Below the pieces are notes generated by a model. That model was not told the origin of the DNA, did no database searches, and saw only the letters and a list, made by a program, of their open reading frames with translations. A stretch of 64,000 bases of DNA from Humitalea rosea (GTDB lineage: Bacteria > Pseudomonadota > Alphaproteobacteria > Acetobacterales > Acetobacteraceae). Position 1 is the first letter of the stretch; every line of letters starts with the position of its first letter. Location: contig NZ_QKYU01000014.1 in the NCBI RefSeq assembly GCF_003253705.1, positions 62,001 to 126,000 of the forward strand. The letters run 5' to 3'. This document shows, in pieces, positions 8,322 to 17,622 of this stretch. The position numbers and the translations under genes are program-made.

Positions 8322-9667
8322 CCAGGCAATTGCACCTCGGGCTCTTCATCTATCCGGGCGGCCATCACATCGCCGGCTGGCGCCATCCGAGCGTCACGGC
8401 AGCAGGGCTGAGCACGCTCGACTTCTACCGGACAGCGGCGCAACTCGCCGAGCGCGGCAAGTTCGACCTGTTCTTCGTCGGCGACACGCTGTTCACCCGC
8501 GAGCGCGACGGGCGCTTCTTCGGGCGGCAGGCGATCTCCAATCTCGACCCGGTCTCGCTGCTCTCGACGCTGTCGTCGGTGACGGAACGGCTGGGCCTCG
8601 TGGGCACGCTTTCGACGACCTATCACGAGCCCTATGCCATCGCTTCCAAGTTCGCGACGCTGGACCATCTCAGCCGTGGCCGCGCCGGATGGAACGTCGT
8701 CACCACCTGGGAAGACAAGGCCGCGCTGAATTTCAGCCGCGACCGTTCCATGGAGAAAGCGGATCGCTATATCCGCGGCCGCGAGTTCATCGATGTCTGC
8801 ACGGCCTTGTGGGATAGCTGGGATGATGCGGCCCTGCTGCGCGACCAAGCCACGGGCCAGTTCTGTGACCCGGCGCTGATCGACCGCATCGATCACCGTG
8901 GCGACAGCTTCACCGTGCGCGGCCCCTTGCGCCAACCACGCCCACCGCAAGGCTGGCCGGTGCTGGTGCAGGCCGGCGGATCGCCGCCGGGGCGGGACTT
9001 CGCCGCCGCGGTGGGCGAGGCGATCTTCACGGCCCAGAGCCGGATCGAGGAAGCCCGCGAGTTCCGCTCCTCGACCCATGCCCGGATGGCGGGCTATGGC
9101 CGCCGGCCGGAGGAGGTCGTGATCATGCCCGGCCTCTCGCCGCTGCTTGGCTCGACCGAGGCGGAGGCGCTGCGGCTGGAACGGGAGACGGGCGACCTGG
9201 TGCATCCTGACGTCGGGATCTGGATGTTGAGCGAGAACCTGAATTTTCCCCTCTACGAACGCGACCCGCACGATCTCCTTCCGATCGAGGAGATCCGGCG
9301 CGTCAAGAAGCCGACGGCAAACGCCGACACGCTGCTTTCTGAGGCGGCGCGGCAGAAGCTGACCATCGATGGGGCAGCCCGCTTCATCGCCCGGTCGCGC
9401 GCGCACCAGAACTTCGTGGGAACACCGGAGCAATTGGCCGATCTGATGGAGCTGTGGCTGAAGGAAGGGGCCTGCGATGGCTTCAACCTGATGCCGCCCT
9501 ACTTCCCCGACCAGCTCGCGGTCTTCGTCGACCAGGTCGTGCCGGTGCTCCAGCGTCGGGGCCTGTTCCGCAAGGAGTATGAGGGCACCACGCTGCGCGA
9601 GCACCTTGGCCTCGCCAAACCGGTGCGCGGACAGTTCCAGCGCCGACTGGCGCGGAGTGCTGCGTGA
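8318..9667 (+). CDS. LLM-class FMN-dependent monooxygenase, NtaA/SnaA/DszA family
   Basis: 449 residues, full family length. The ATG at 8318 overlaps the previous stop by four bases. Landmarks in order: LGLFIYPGGHHIAGWRHP (N-terminal strand and active-site loop), GKFDLFFVGDTLF, LDPVSLLSTLSSVTERLGL, GRAGWNVVTTWEDKAALNF, ADRYIRGREFIDVCTALWDSW, PVLVQAGGSPPGRDFAA (flavin phosphate region) and the tail RRGLFRKEYEGTTLREHLGL. Two tandem paralogs suggest either two steps or two related substrates. The reductase partner is not encoded nearby. Confidence 0.92.
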   Translation: MTRQLHLGLFIYPGGHHIAGWRHPSVTAAGLSTLDFYRTAAQLAERGKFDLFFVGDTLFTRERDGRFFGRQAISNLDPVSLLSTLSSVTERLGLVGTLSTTYHEPYAIASKFATLDHLSRGRAGWNVVTTWEDKAALNFSRDRSMEKADRYIRGREFIDVCTALWDSWDDAALLRDQATGQFCDPALIDRIDHRGDSFTVRGPLRQPRPPQGWPVLVQAGGSPPGRDFAAAVGEAIFTAQSRIEEAREFRSSTHARMAGYGRRPEEVVIMPGLSPLLGSTEAEALRLERETGDLVHPDVGIWMLSENLNFPLYERDPHDLLPIEEIRRVKKPTANADTLLSEAARQKLTIDGAARFIARSRAHQNFVGTPEQLADLMELWLKEGACDGFNLMPPYFPDQLAVFVDQVVPVLQRRGLFRKEYEGTTLREHLGLAKPVRGQFQRRLARSAA

Positions 9668-9736
9668 CCGCTGGCATAGCGATTGCTTTGTTTCACCAAG
9701 CAACGGCGCTGCAGCCGCCCAGGCTGTCTTCGCGTG

Positions 9737-9758
9737 ATTACCAAGCATGCTTGATAAT
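9737..9758. promoter_or_regulatory. Candidate MarR operator, copy 2
   Basis: A 22-bp near-perfect palindrome, ATTACCAAGCA joined to TGCTTGATAAT, with a single mismatched pair. It has the same layout as the 6892-6913 site and lies 92 bp before the enoyl-CoA hydratase start. Sharing this site suggests the monooxygenases and the downstream CoA/transport genes answer to one regulator. Confidence 0.6.
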
Positions 9759-9850
9759 TTGCCGGCGCCTTGGCCGGCAGGATTTCATCCGATTGACCGC
9801 GACGGATGGCCGCGCGGGATGACCTCAAGCCGGCCGAGAGAGAGTACCCG

Positions 9851-10630
9851 ATGCCTTACGAGACCATCCAGATCGATCACCTCGATGCCGTGACGACGAT
9901 CACCCTTTCGCGCCCCCCGGTGAACGCGGTGACGGTCACGCTGCTGGAAGAGGTGCTCGCCGCGTTCGACGCGCTGGAGAGCCGTGACGAGACGCGTTGC
10001 GTGGTGCTGACCGGTTCCGGCACCAAGGCCTTCAGCGCCGGTGCCGATCTCAAGGCGTCGGCACGGACATCGCAGTCCAGTACGCGGTTTCGCGATCTTG
10101 GTCGTGCGGTGGTGGACCGGCTCGAAAGCTTTCCCAAGCCCGTCATCGCCGCCATCCAGGGCTGGTGCATCGGTGGCGGCTTCGCGATCGGCATGGCCTG
10201 CGATGTGCGCCTTGCCGCCTCGACGGCGCGGTTCCGCACGGGCGATGCCTATCTCGGCGTCATCCCGAGCTGGGGCATGAGCCTGACACGGCTGACCCAT
10301 TTCATCGGCCGCAACCGCGCGCTGGATCTGCTGATCCTGGGCGAGGATCTGAACGCCACGCAGGCCCATGAGATGGGGCTGGTCTCACGCGTCATCCCCG
10401 AGGCGGAGTTCGTGACCGAGGTCGCGCGCATCGCCAAGCGGGTCTCCGGCGGCGCGCCCATCACCTTCAAGGCGATCAAGGAAACCGTGCGGGCGCAGTA
10501 TGTCCATTCGCCGGGCGCGGCCCAGGCGCTGGAGACGCATTGGTCCGAGATCGGCGGCAAGTCCGAGGACATGCGCGAAGGCATCGCCGCCTTCAACGAG
10601 AAACGCCAACCCGTCTTCAAGGGGCGCTGA
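9851..10630 (+). CDS. Enoyl-CoA hydratase/isomerase family protein
   Basis: 259 residues from the ATG at 9851 (purine-rich GAGAGAGAG upstream). A crotonase-fold enzyme acting on acyl-CoA thioesters. The oxyanion-hole segments are clear: AFSAGADLKA and WCIGGGFAIGMACDVRLAA. In the usual position of the first catalytic glutamate (PE in FGxPE-xxLG) this protein reads TGDAYLGV, so Asp replaces Glu. A hydratase, an isomerase or another crotonase chemistry is therefore possible. It is the first gene of a tight operon, with one base before the acyl-CoA dehydrogenase start, so it acts in a CoA-linked degradation route. Confidence 0.87.
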   Translation: MPYETIQIDHLDAVTTITLSRPPVNAVTVTLLEEVLAAFDALESRDETRCVVLTGSGTKAFSAGADLKASARTSQSSTRFRDLGRAVVDRLESFPKPVIAAIQGWCIGGGFAIGMACDVRLAASTARFRTGDAYLGVIPSWGMSLTRLTHFIGRNRALDLLILGEDLNATQAHEMGLVSRVIPEAEFVTEVARIAKRVSGGAPITFKAIKETVRAQYVHSPGAAQALETHWSEIGGKSEDMREGIAAFNEKRQPVFKGR

Positions 10631-10631
10631 G

Positions 10632-11768
10632 ATGACCGTCTTCGATACCCCCGCGACGCGGGAGCTTCAGGCGGCGGTGGCCGAGGTGGTGCAACGCGTG
10701 ATCGCGCCGATCTCCGCCGCCACCCCGCCCGGCACCAGGCTGACCGCCGAGCAGATGCGGACCTGCCTGCGCGCCTTGCAGCCGCTCGGCTACCTCGGCA
10801 GCACCATCCCGCGCGACTTCGGTGGCGCCGGGCTGAGCTACGTCGAATACGGCATGCTGCTGGAGCAGGTGGCGAAGGGGCCGGTCCTGTTCGGCGAGGT
10901 GGTGCCGCCGCGCACCATCAACTACCTCGGCACCGCCGAGCAGAAACGCCGCTGGCTGCCGAAGCTTTTCTCCGGTGACTGGATCGCCACCGCCGCGATC
11001 ACCGAGCCGCAGGCGGGGTCCGACATGCGCGCTTTCACCACCACCGCGGTGCTGGACGGCGATCACTACGTCGTCAATGGCCGCAAGCGCTGGCTGAAGC
11101 TCGGCAGCGTCGCCGATCTGATGACGCTGATGGTGGTGGACCCGGCGAGCGGCGGCCTCAGCCGCCTTGTCGTGGAGCGCGACATCTCCCCCTGGGTAAG
11201 CCGCGACATCGACACCGTGGGGCTGCGCCAGCTTTCGCTGGCCGAGGTCACCTTCGACGGCACCCGCGTCCCGCGCGACAGCATCCTCGGCGAGGCCGGC
11301 GCCGGCGGTGAGCAGTTCCATCGTGGCATCGAGGCCTCGCGCGGCTTCATCGGCATCCAGGCGGTGGGGATCGCGAGCCATGCGCTCGACCGTGCCCTGG
11401 CCTATGCGCGGGAGCGCGTGGCCTTCGGCCGCCCGATCGGCAAGTTCCAGGCGATCCAGATCGTGCTGGCCGATGCGGCCACGCGGCTGCAGGCGGCGCG
11501 GCTGCTTTGCTTCAACGCCCTCGCGATCCTGGACAGCGGCAAGCGTGCGCCGCGCGACGTCTCGATGGCCAAGGTCTTCGCCGTGGATACCGCGCTCGCC
11601 GTCTGCCAGGCCGCCATGGAAAGCATGGGCGCCTGGGGGACGGCGGAGGAGGCGGAGGTCGAACGCTGCTGGCGCGACGCCGCCATGCTTTCCGCCATCG
11701 ATGGCACCGCCGGCATCCAGCGCCTGATCATCGGGCGCGAGACGCTCGGCATGTCCGCTTTCCTCTGA
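10632..11768 (+). CDS. Acyl-CoA dehydrogenase family protein
   Basis: 378 residues, FAD flavoprotein of the acyl-CoA dehydrogenase superfamily. N-terminal helices (to about 115) are followed by the middle barrel with ITEPQAGSDMRAF and the C-terminal helical domain with RVAFGRPIGKFQAIQIVLAD. The usual catalytic Glu of the YEGT motif near the C-terminus is Asp here (AIDGTAGIQRLIIGRE). The ATG at 10632 follows the hydratase stop by one base. It probably oxidises an acyl-CoA made by the synthetase encoded next. Chain length and branching preference are not deducible. Confidence 0.9.
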   Translation: MTVFDTPATRELQAAVAEVVQRVIAPISAATPPGTRLTAEQMRTCLRALQPLGYLGSTIPRDFGGAGLSYVEYGMLLEQVAKGPVLFGEVVPPRTINYLGTAEQKRRWLPKLFSGDWIATAAITEPQAGSDMRAFTTTAVLDGDHYVVNGRKRWLKLGSVADLMTLMVVDPASGGLSRLVVERDISPWVSRDIDTVGLRQLSLAEVTFDGTRVPRDSILGEAGAGGEQFHRGIEASRGFIGIQAVGIASHALDRALAYARERVAFGRPIGKFQAIQIVLADAATRLQAARLLCFNALAILDSGKRAPRDVSMAKVFAVDTALAVCQAAMESMGAWGTAEEAEVERCWRDAAMLSAIDGTAGIQRLIIGRETLGMSAFL

Positions 11769-11779
11769 CGGAGCCCGTC

Positions 11780-13921
11780 ATGGACACGATCCCCCCCCTG
11801 TCGTCGCCGCCCTGGGTGAAGCCCCGCCTGTCGATCCGCCAGATCCTGGAGCCGGCCTCGATCGCCGTCGTCGGTGCCTCCGACAGCCGCGCGAAGTTCG
11901 GGGGGCGGATCATGTACCACCTCGTCCACCACGGCTTTGCGGGCGACCTCGTGCCGATCAACCGTGGCCGGCCAGAGGTGCTGGGCCGCACCGCCTATGC
12001 GACGCTCGCCGATGTGCCGACCCCGCCCGAGGTCGCCATCCTGGCGGTGCCCGGCGAGACGCTGGTGCAGAATGTCGCCGCCGCCGCGACGGCCGGCGTC
12101 GGCTGCTGCGTCATCATCTCGACCGGCTTCGCCGAGGCCAGCGAGGAAGGGGCGGCCATGCAGGCGGAGATGGTGGCGATCGCGCGCCAGTCGGGCATGC
12201 GGATCGTCGGCCCGAACTGCATGGGGCTGATCGTGCCGCATCATCGCATGCCGCTCTGCTCCTCGGTGGTGCTCGATACCGATCGGCTGCTGAGCGGCTC
12301 GATCGGGCTGATCAGCCAGTCGGGGGCGCTGATGGTTTCGGTCTTCGACCGCGCCAGCACCGATGGGATCGGCTTCCGGCACTGCGTCTCGCTCGGCAAC
12401 CAGGCGGATCTGGAGATCTGCGACTTCCTGGAAGTGATGGTCGAGGACCCGGAAACCAAAGCCATCTGCCTGTATGTCGAGGGGCTGAAGGACGGTGCTC
12501 GCTTCCGTGCCGCCGCGGCCGCCTGCCAGGCCGCCGGCAAGCCGCTGCTGCTGGTCAAGACCGGGCGGACCGAGGCCGGGGTGAAATCCGCACGGTCCCA
12601 TACCGCAAGCCTCGCCGGCTCCTACGACGTGTTCGAGGCGATCTGCCGGGAAACCGGCGTGGTCCTGGCGCGCGATCCCGACGACATGGTGCGGGCGGCC
12701 AATATCCTGGTGCGCCATCCGGGCGCGCGAAGCCCGGGCGGGGTTGGGGTCTATTCCACCTCGGGTGGCGGCGCCGGCATCGCCTCGGACCGCGTGACCG
12801 AAATCGGGCTGGGGATGGCGGTGCTGTCGGAGGCGACGCGGGCGCAGCTTGGGGAAATCCTGCTGCCGCCCCAGGCCGACAATCCGATCGACCTCGGCGG
12901 CCGCAAGGCGCCCGACAGCCTGGACATCACCAAGCTCGCGGCGGACATCCTGCTCGCCGATCCGGCCGTCGCCTATGGCCTCGTGGTGCTGACCTCGATG
13001 CCCTTCTTCGCCGAAAAGACCCGGCTGATCGGGGAGGTGGCCAAGGCCTCGCCCAAGCCCTGCTTCCTGGCGCTGACCCCAGGGGCCGCGGCCGACCGCC
13101 CGCGCGCGGCCCTGCGCGAGGTGGACCAACCCTATTTCGACCGCTTCGAGGATGCGCTGCGGGCGATGGAGCTGGTCGCGCAATTCGACCGGCTGCGGGC
13201 CGAGGCGAGCCCCATGGCGCTGCGCCCCGCGGGCCTGCCGGCAATCCCGGAATTGCCCGATGGTGTGGCGACCGAGGGCGAGGTGAAGGCCGCCCTCGCC
13301 GCCTATGGCGTGCCGGTGACGCGGGAGAGCTTCGCCGCGACCCCCGAGGCCGCCGGTAAGGCCGCTGCGGCCCTTGGCTTCCCGGTGGTCCTCAAGGCCG
13401 TCTCACGCGACATCGCGCATAAGAGCGACGTGGGGGGCGTAGCCCTCGGCCTGCGCGATGCTGGCGCGGTCGCGGCGGCCGCGGTCGCCATGCAGGCGAC
13501 CGTCGCCGGACATCTGCCGCAGGCGCGGATCGATGGCTTCAGCGTGCAGGAGATGATCAAGGGCGCGGCCGAGGTGATCATCGGCGCCCGGTACGATCCA
13601 TTGTTCGGCCCGGTCGTGCTGGTCGGCCTGGGCGGCACCATCGTCGAGATTCTCAAGGACGTCGCCATCGCCCCGGCGCCCGTCGCGCCGGAGCGGGCGC
13701 TGCGGATGGTGGAGTCGCTCCGCCTCGCGCCGCTGCTGCAAGGCGCGCGTGGCATGCCGGTGCTGGATGTGCCGGCGATCGTCGATGCCGTGGTGCGGAT
13801 AAGCTGGCTGGCCCACGACCTCGGCGGCAGGCTCATCGAGTTGGAGGCGAATCCGCTCCTGGTGCGCCCCGTTGGCCTCGGCCTCGTGGCCGTCGATGGC
13901 CGAGCGACCCTGGTCGGCTGA
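11780..13921 (+). CDS. Acetate--CoA ligase family protein (ADP/NDP-forming acyl-CoA synthetase)
   Basis: 713 residues from the ATG at 11780. Domain order: CoA-binding Rossmann domain (about 25-150, SIAVVGASDSRAKFGGR), succinyl-CoA-ligase-like flavodoxin domains (about 165-470, with SGSIGLISQSGALMVSVFDR and the phosphohistidine region ARSHTASLAGSYDVFEA, H near 274), then an ATP-grasp domain (about 500-713, PVVLKAVSRDIAHKSDVGGV). These fused enzymes make an acyl-CoA from acid, CoA and a nucleoside triphosphate, or run in reverse to make ATP. Its place between an acyl-CoA dehydrogenase and an importer suggests it activates the imported or oxidised acid. Confidence 0.9.
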   Translation: MDTIPPLSSPPWVKPRLSIRQILEPASIAVVGASDSRAKFGGRIMYHLVHHGFAGDLVPINRGRPEVLGRTAYATLADVPTPPEVAILAVPGETLVQNVAAAATAGVGCCVIISTGFAEASEEGAAMQAEMVAIARQSGMRIVGPNCMGLIVPHHRMPLCSSVVLDTDRLLSGSIGLISQSGALMVSVFDRASTDGIGFRHCVSLGNQADLEICDFLEVMVEDPETKAICLYVEGLKDGARFRAAAAACQAAGKPLLLVKTGRTEAGVKSARSHTASLAGSYDVFEAICRETGVVLARDPDDMVRAANILVRHPGARSPGGVGVYSTSGGGAGIASDRVTEIGLGMAVLSEATRAQLGEILLPPQADNPIDLGGRKAPDSLDITKLAADILLADPAVAYGLVVLTSMPFFAEKTRLIGEVAKASPKPCFLALTPGAAADRPRAALREVDQPYFDRFEDALRAMELVAQFDRLRAEASPMALRPAGLPAIPELPDGVATEGEVKAALAAYGVPVTRESFAATPEAAGKAAAALGFPVVLKAVSRDIAHKSDVGGVALGLRDAGAVAAAAVAMQATVAGHLPQARIDGFSVQEMIKGAAEVIIGARYDPLFGPVVLVGLGGTIVEILKDVAIAPAPVAPERALRMVESLRLAPLLQGARGMPVLDVPAIVDAVVRISWLAHDLGGRLIELEANPLLVRPVGLGLVAVDGRATLVG

Positions 13922-13923
13922 GC

Positions 13924-14955
13924 ATGGACGGCGCCGACGGCCACTCCCTGCCCGTGATGCCGCAGGCCGCGGCAGCGGCGCCGCTGTTGCAGGTGCGCGA
14001 CCTGTCGGTGTCCTTCGCCGGCGAGGCCGGCATCATGCCCGCGGTTCGCGGCGCGAGCTTCGACGTGCCGGCCGGCGGATGCCTCGGCATCGTCGGAGAA
14101 TCCGGCAGCGGAAAAAGCGTCAGCTCCCTCGCCATCATGGGGCTGTTGCCGCCGCAGACGGCGCGCATCACCAGCGGGAGCATCCTGTTTCAGGGGCGCG
14201 ACCTGCTGGCGATGTCGGCGAGCCAGGTGCGCAGCCTGCGCGGCAGCGCCATCTCGATGATCTTCCAGGAGCCGATGTCGTCGCTGAACCCCGCCTTCAC
14301 CATCGGGGACCAGATCATGGAGGCGATCCAGGCGCATGAGCGTGTCAGCCGGCGGGAGGCGCGCGACCGTGCCATAGGGCTGCTGCGCCAGGTGCGTATC
14401 CCGGCGCCGGAACGCCGCTTCAGCGATTACCCGCACAAGCTTTCGGGCGGCATGCGGCAGCGCGTGATGATCGCGATCGCACTGGCCTGCGAGCCGAAGC
14501 TGCTGATCGCCGATGAGCCGACCACCGCGCTCGATGTCACGGTTCAGGCCCAGATCGTCGAGCTGCTGCGCGACATCCAGCAGGAGCGCGGCACGTCGAT
14601 CATGCTGATCTCCCATAATATCGGTCTCATCGCCGGCCTCGCGGACGAGATTGTCGTGATGTACGCTGGCGGTGTGGTGGAACGCGGCGCCACCGCGCGC
14701 GTCATCGGCCACCCCGAGCACCCCTATACCGTCGGGCTGCTCGGCGCGGTGCCGCGGGCGGAGCCGGGCGACCACCCTCTGGTCGGGATCGACGGCGCTG
14801 TGCCGGATCTGCGCCACCTGCCGCCCGGCTGCGTGTTCGAGCCGCGCTGCCCCTTCTCCGCCGCGCCCTGCCGGCAGGACGAGCCCGCGCTGCGTTCGCT
14901 GCTGCCTGGGCACCTCGCCGCCTGCCACATGGCGCCGCTGGACGCTGTGCCATGA
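13924..14955 (+). CDS. ABC transporter ATP-binding protein, DppD/OppD type
   Basis: 343 residues. Cytoplasmic ATPase of a dipeptide/oligopeptide-type importer. Walker A GESGSGKS (about 59-66), the Q-loop [13 protein letters not shown], signature [15 protein letters not shown], Walker [13 protein letters not shown] and the switch His in ISHN are all present. The C-terminal oligopeptide/dipeptide extension contains the CxxxCPF-type cysteine pattern ([14 protein letters not shown]). The gene begins two bases after the synthetase stop and overlaps the next ATPase by ATGA. Confidence 0.93.
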   Translation: MDGADGHSLPVMPQAAAAAPLLQVRDLSVSFAGEAGIMPAVRGASFDVPAGGCLGIVGESGSGKSVSSLAIMGLLPPQTARITSGSILFQGRDLLAMSASQVRSLRGSAISMIFQEPMSSLNPAFTIGDQIMEAIQAHERVSRREARDRAIGLLRQVRIPAPERRFSDYPHKLSGGMRQRVMIAIALACEPKLLIADEPTTALDVTVQAQIVELLRDIQQERGTSIMLISHNIGLIAGLADEIVVMYAGGVVERGATARVIGHPEHPYTVGLLGAVPRAEPGDHPLVGIDGAVPDLRHLPPGCVFEPRCPFSAAPCRQDEPALRSLLPGHLAACHMAPLDAVP

Positions 14956-16052
14956 GCGCGGCGCGGATTGCCCCGGTGAGCCCTCCGCCGCTGCTGCGCG
15001 TGGCCGGGTTGAGCAAATATTTCGACGTGGGCGGCCTGTTCCAGCGGCGCGGCCGGCTGGCCGCGGTCGATAACATCTCCTTCGACCTGGCCGAGGGCGA
15101 GACCCTGGGCCTCGTCGGTGAAAGCGGCTGCGGCAAGTCCACCACCGGGCGGCTGATCCTGCGCCTGATCGAGGCCAGCGCCGGATCCGTGGCCTTTCGC
15201 GGCGAGAACCTGCTGAAGCTCGATGCGACAGCCATGGGCTCGCATCGGCGAAACCTCCAGCTGATCTTCCAGGACCCGTTCAGCTCGCTGAACCCCAGCA
15301 TGACCGTGCATGAGATCATCGGCGAGCCGATGCATGTGCATCACATCGATGCCGGGTCGGGAATCACGCGGCGCGTCGCGGAGCTTCTGCAGATGGTCGG
15401 GTTGAATCCCGCCCATATGGCGCGCTACCCGCATGAATTCTCGGGGGGCCAGCGCCAGCGCATCGGCATTGCCCGGGCGCTGGCGCTGTCCCCGCAGCTG
15501 ATCGTGTGTGATGAGCCGGTCTCGGCGCTCGATGTCTCGGTGCAGGCGCAGATCCTGAACCTGCTGCGGCGGTTGCAACAGGACATGCGGCTTGGTCTGC
15601 TGTTCATCTCCCATGATCTGATGGCCGTGCGCTACATCGCGCATCGCGTGGCGGTGATGTACCTCGGCAAGCTCGTGGAGGTCGCGCCGACCGATGCGAT
15701 CTTCGCCGCACCGCGCCACCCCTATACCCGCGCGCTGCTCGATGCCGTCCCGGCGCCGGAGCCGGAACGCCGCGCGCGCCTCGTGCTCGACGGCGACCTG
15801 CCGAGCCCGCTGGATCCGCCGACGGGCTGCCATTTCCATCCCCGTTGCCCCTTCGCCACCGCACGCTGCGCGACGGAAGCGCCGGCCTTGGTGGCGGATC
15901 CGGCGGGCCATGCGGTGGCCTGCCATAACTGGCGTGAGATTCCGGCCTGGTCCGGTCTCAGCCCCGCACTCACCCGGCCTGTTGAGCCGCGCCTGGCCCG
16001 GCTGCTGGAACGGTTTCGTCAGCCGCCGATCCTGCCGGTCGATCACCCCTGA
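14952..16052 (+). CDS. ABC transporter ATP-binding protein, DppF/OppF type
   Basis: 366 residues. The second ATPase of the same importer, coupled by a 4-bp overlap. Walker A GESGCGKST, Q-loop FQDPFSSLNPSMT, signature FSGGQRQRIGIARAL, Walker B LIVCDEPVSALDVS and switch His FISHD are intact. The oligopeptide C-terminal domain shows CHFHPRCPFATARC. About 40 residues follow that domain, a little longer than usual. It pairs with the 13924 protein to power the permeases encoded at 17623 and 18574. Confidence 0.93.
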   Translation: MSAARIAPVSPPPLLRVAGLSKYFDVGGLFQRRGRLAAVDNISFDLAEGETLGLVGESGCGKSTTGRLILRLIEASAGSVAFRGENLLKLDATAMGSHRRNLQLIFQDPFSSLNPSMTVHEIIGEPMHVHHIDAGSGITRRVAELLQMVGLNPAHMARYPHEFSGGQRQRIGIARALALSPQLIVCDEPVSALDVSVQAQILNLLRRLQQDMRLGLLFISHDLMAVRYIAHRVAVMYLGKLVEVAPTDAIFAAPRHPYTRALLDAVPAPEPERRARLVLDGDLPSPLDPPTGCHFHPRCPFATARCATEAPALVADPAGHAVACHNWREIPAWSGLSPALTRPVEPRLARLLERFRQPPILPVDHP

Positions 16053-16074
16053 CACCATCACAAGGACAGGATGA

Positions 16075-17586
16075 ATGATGCATAAGCTCCGCCTTCTCGC
16101 CGTCATTGCTCTGGCCACAGGCTGGGCCTTCGGCGCTGCCGCCCAGGGCACCTTGCGCATCGGGATCAATGAGGACCCCGATGCGCTCGATCCCGCCACC
16201 AACCGCCTCGCCAGCGGACGGCAACCGCTGACCGCGATCTGTGACAAGCTCTTCGATGTATCCACGGATCTGGATCTGGTGCCGCAGCTCGCGGAGAGCT
16301 ACGTCGTCGCGCCGGACGGGATGTCGGTCACGCTGAAGCTGCGGCCTGGCGTCACCTTCCATGATGGGGAGCCGATGAACGCCGAGGCGGTGCGCTTCAC
16401 CCTGGAGCGGAACGTGACGCGCACCGGCTCGCTGCGTCGGTCGGAGCTGACGGCGCTCGATCATGCCGAGGTCGTCGATCCGCTGACCCTGCGCCTGGTC
16501 CTGAAGGAGCCACAGAGCAGCCTGCTGCTGATCAACCTGGCCGAACGGGCGGGGATGATCGTCTCGCCCAAGGCGTCGGAGGCGCTCGGGGATCGCTTCG
16601 GCACGGCGCCGGTCTGCGCGGGACCCTATCGCTTCGTCGAACGCGTGCCGCAGGGGCGCATCGTGGTCGAGCGATATGCCAATTACTGGGACAGGGCGAT
16701 GCAGGGCCCCGATCGCATCGAATACATGCCGATCACAGATTCGACGGTCCGGATTTCCGCGCTTCGCTCGGGAGAGTTGCAGATCGCCGAGCGCCTGACG
16801 CCGACCGACCTGCCGCAGCTTGACGCTGATCCCAACGTCAATGTCGTCTCAGCCCCCGACCTCGGCTACCATGTGATTCGCCTGAATACCAACAACGGGC
16901 CGCATGGTGCGTTGCTCGGCCGCGACGTGCGTATCCGCCAGGCAATCAACCTCGCGATCGATCGCAACGCGATGGTGCACGCACTGTTCGAGGACAAGTA
17001 TACCGCGGGCAACCAGTTCGTGAATCCGTCCAACCCGAATTACGACACCAGCCATCCGGTGCCGGAGCGCGATGTCGCCGCATCCCGCCGCCTCCTCCGC
17101 GCGGCCGGTGTGCCGAACCTTACCTTCACTTTGCTGGTTCCGCCGGAGCGGGAGCGCCAGGAGGCCGCGCAGTTCATCCAGGCCATGCTGAGCGAAGCCG
17201 GCATCACGATGAACCTCGAAACCCAGGAAAACGCGACGATGCTGCAGAACGGCCGTCGCGGCCAGTTCGAGGCCCTCTTCACCTTCTGGAGCGGGCGCCC
17301 CCATCCGGATGGGAACGTCTTCACCCACTATAGCTGTACCGGGCCGCAGAATGACTCGAAGTACTGCAATGCGGCACTTGACGAGATCCTGGTGAAGGCA
17401 CGCCAGACCGACGACGCCGCCGAACGCCAGCGGCTGTACCGGAGCGCCAATGCCATCCTGGCCGAGGAACTGCCGAGCCTGATCCTGTGGCACCGCCGAA
17501 CCTTCACCGGCGTCAGCACACGTGTCCGTGGCTTCGTGCCGCATCCGGACAGCACGATCCGCGTCCGCGGCATCACGCTGCAGTAG
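16075..17586 (+). CDS. ABC transporter substrate-binding protein, dipeptide/oligopeptide (SBP_bac_5) family
   Basis: 503 residues, with an ATG-ATG start and GGACAGGA upstream. Sec signal peptide (KLRLLAVIALATGWAFGAAA) with cleavage near residue 23. The mature protein starts TLRIGINEDPDALDPATN, the family signature region, and carries LKLRPGVTFHDGEPMNAEAV. It is periplasmic and captures the ligand for the importer whose ATPases precede it and permeases follow. The ligand is unknown; together with the monooxygenases and CoA enzymes a catabolic substrate is more likely than a peptide. Confidence 0.92.
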   Translation: MMHKLRLLAVIALATGWAFGAAAQGTLRIGINEDPDALDPATNRLASGRQPLTAICDKLFDVSTDLDLVPQLAESYVVAPDGMSVTLKLRPGVTFHDGEPMNAEAVRFTLERNVTRTGSLRRSELTALDHAEVVDPLTLRLVLKEPQSSLLLINLAERAGMIVSPKASEALGDRFGTAPVCAGPYRFVERVPQGRIVVERYANYWDRAMQGPDRIEYMPITDSTVRISALRSGELQIAERLTPTDLPQLDADPNVNVVSAPDLGYHVIRLNTNNGPHGALLGRDVRIRQAINLAIDRNAMVHALFEDKYTAGNQFVNPSNPNYDTSHPVPERDVAASRRLLRAAGVPNLTFTLLVPPERERQEAAQFIQAMLSEAGITMNLETQENATMLQNGRRGQFEALFTFWSGRPHPDGNVFTHYSCTGPQNDSKYCNAALDEILVKARQTDDAAERQRLYRSANAILAEELPSLILWHRRTFTGVSTRVRGFVPHPDSTIRVRGITLQ

Positions 17587-17622
17587 CCGCGCCACGCTTC
17601 GGATCAACGAGGAGACCCGTCC

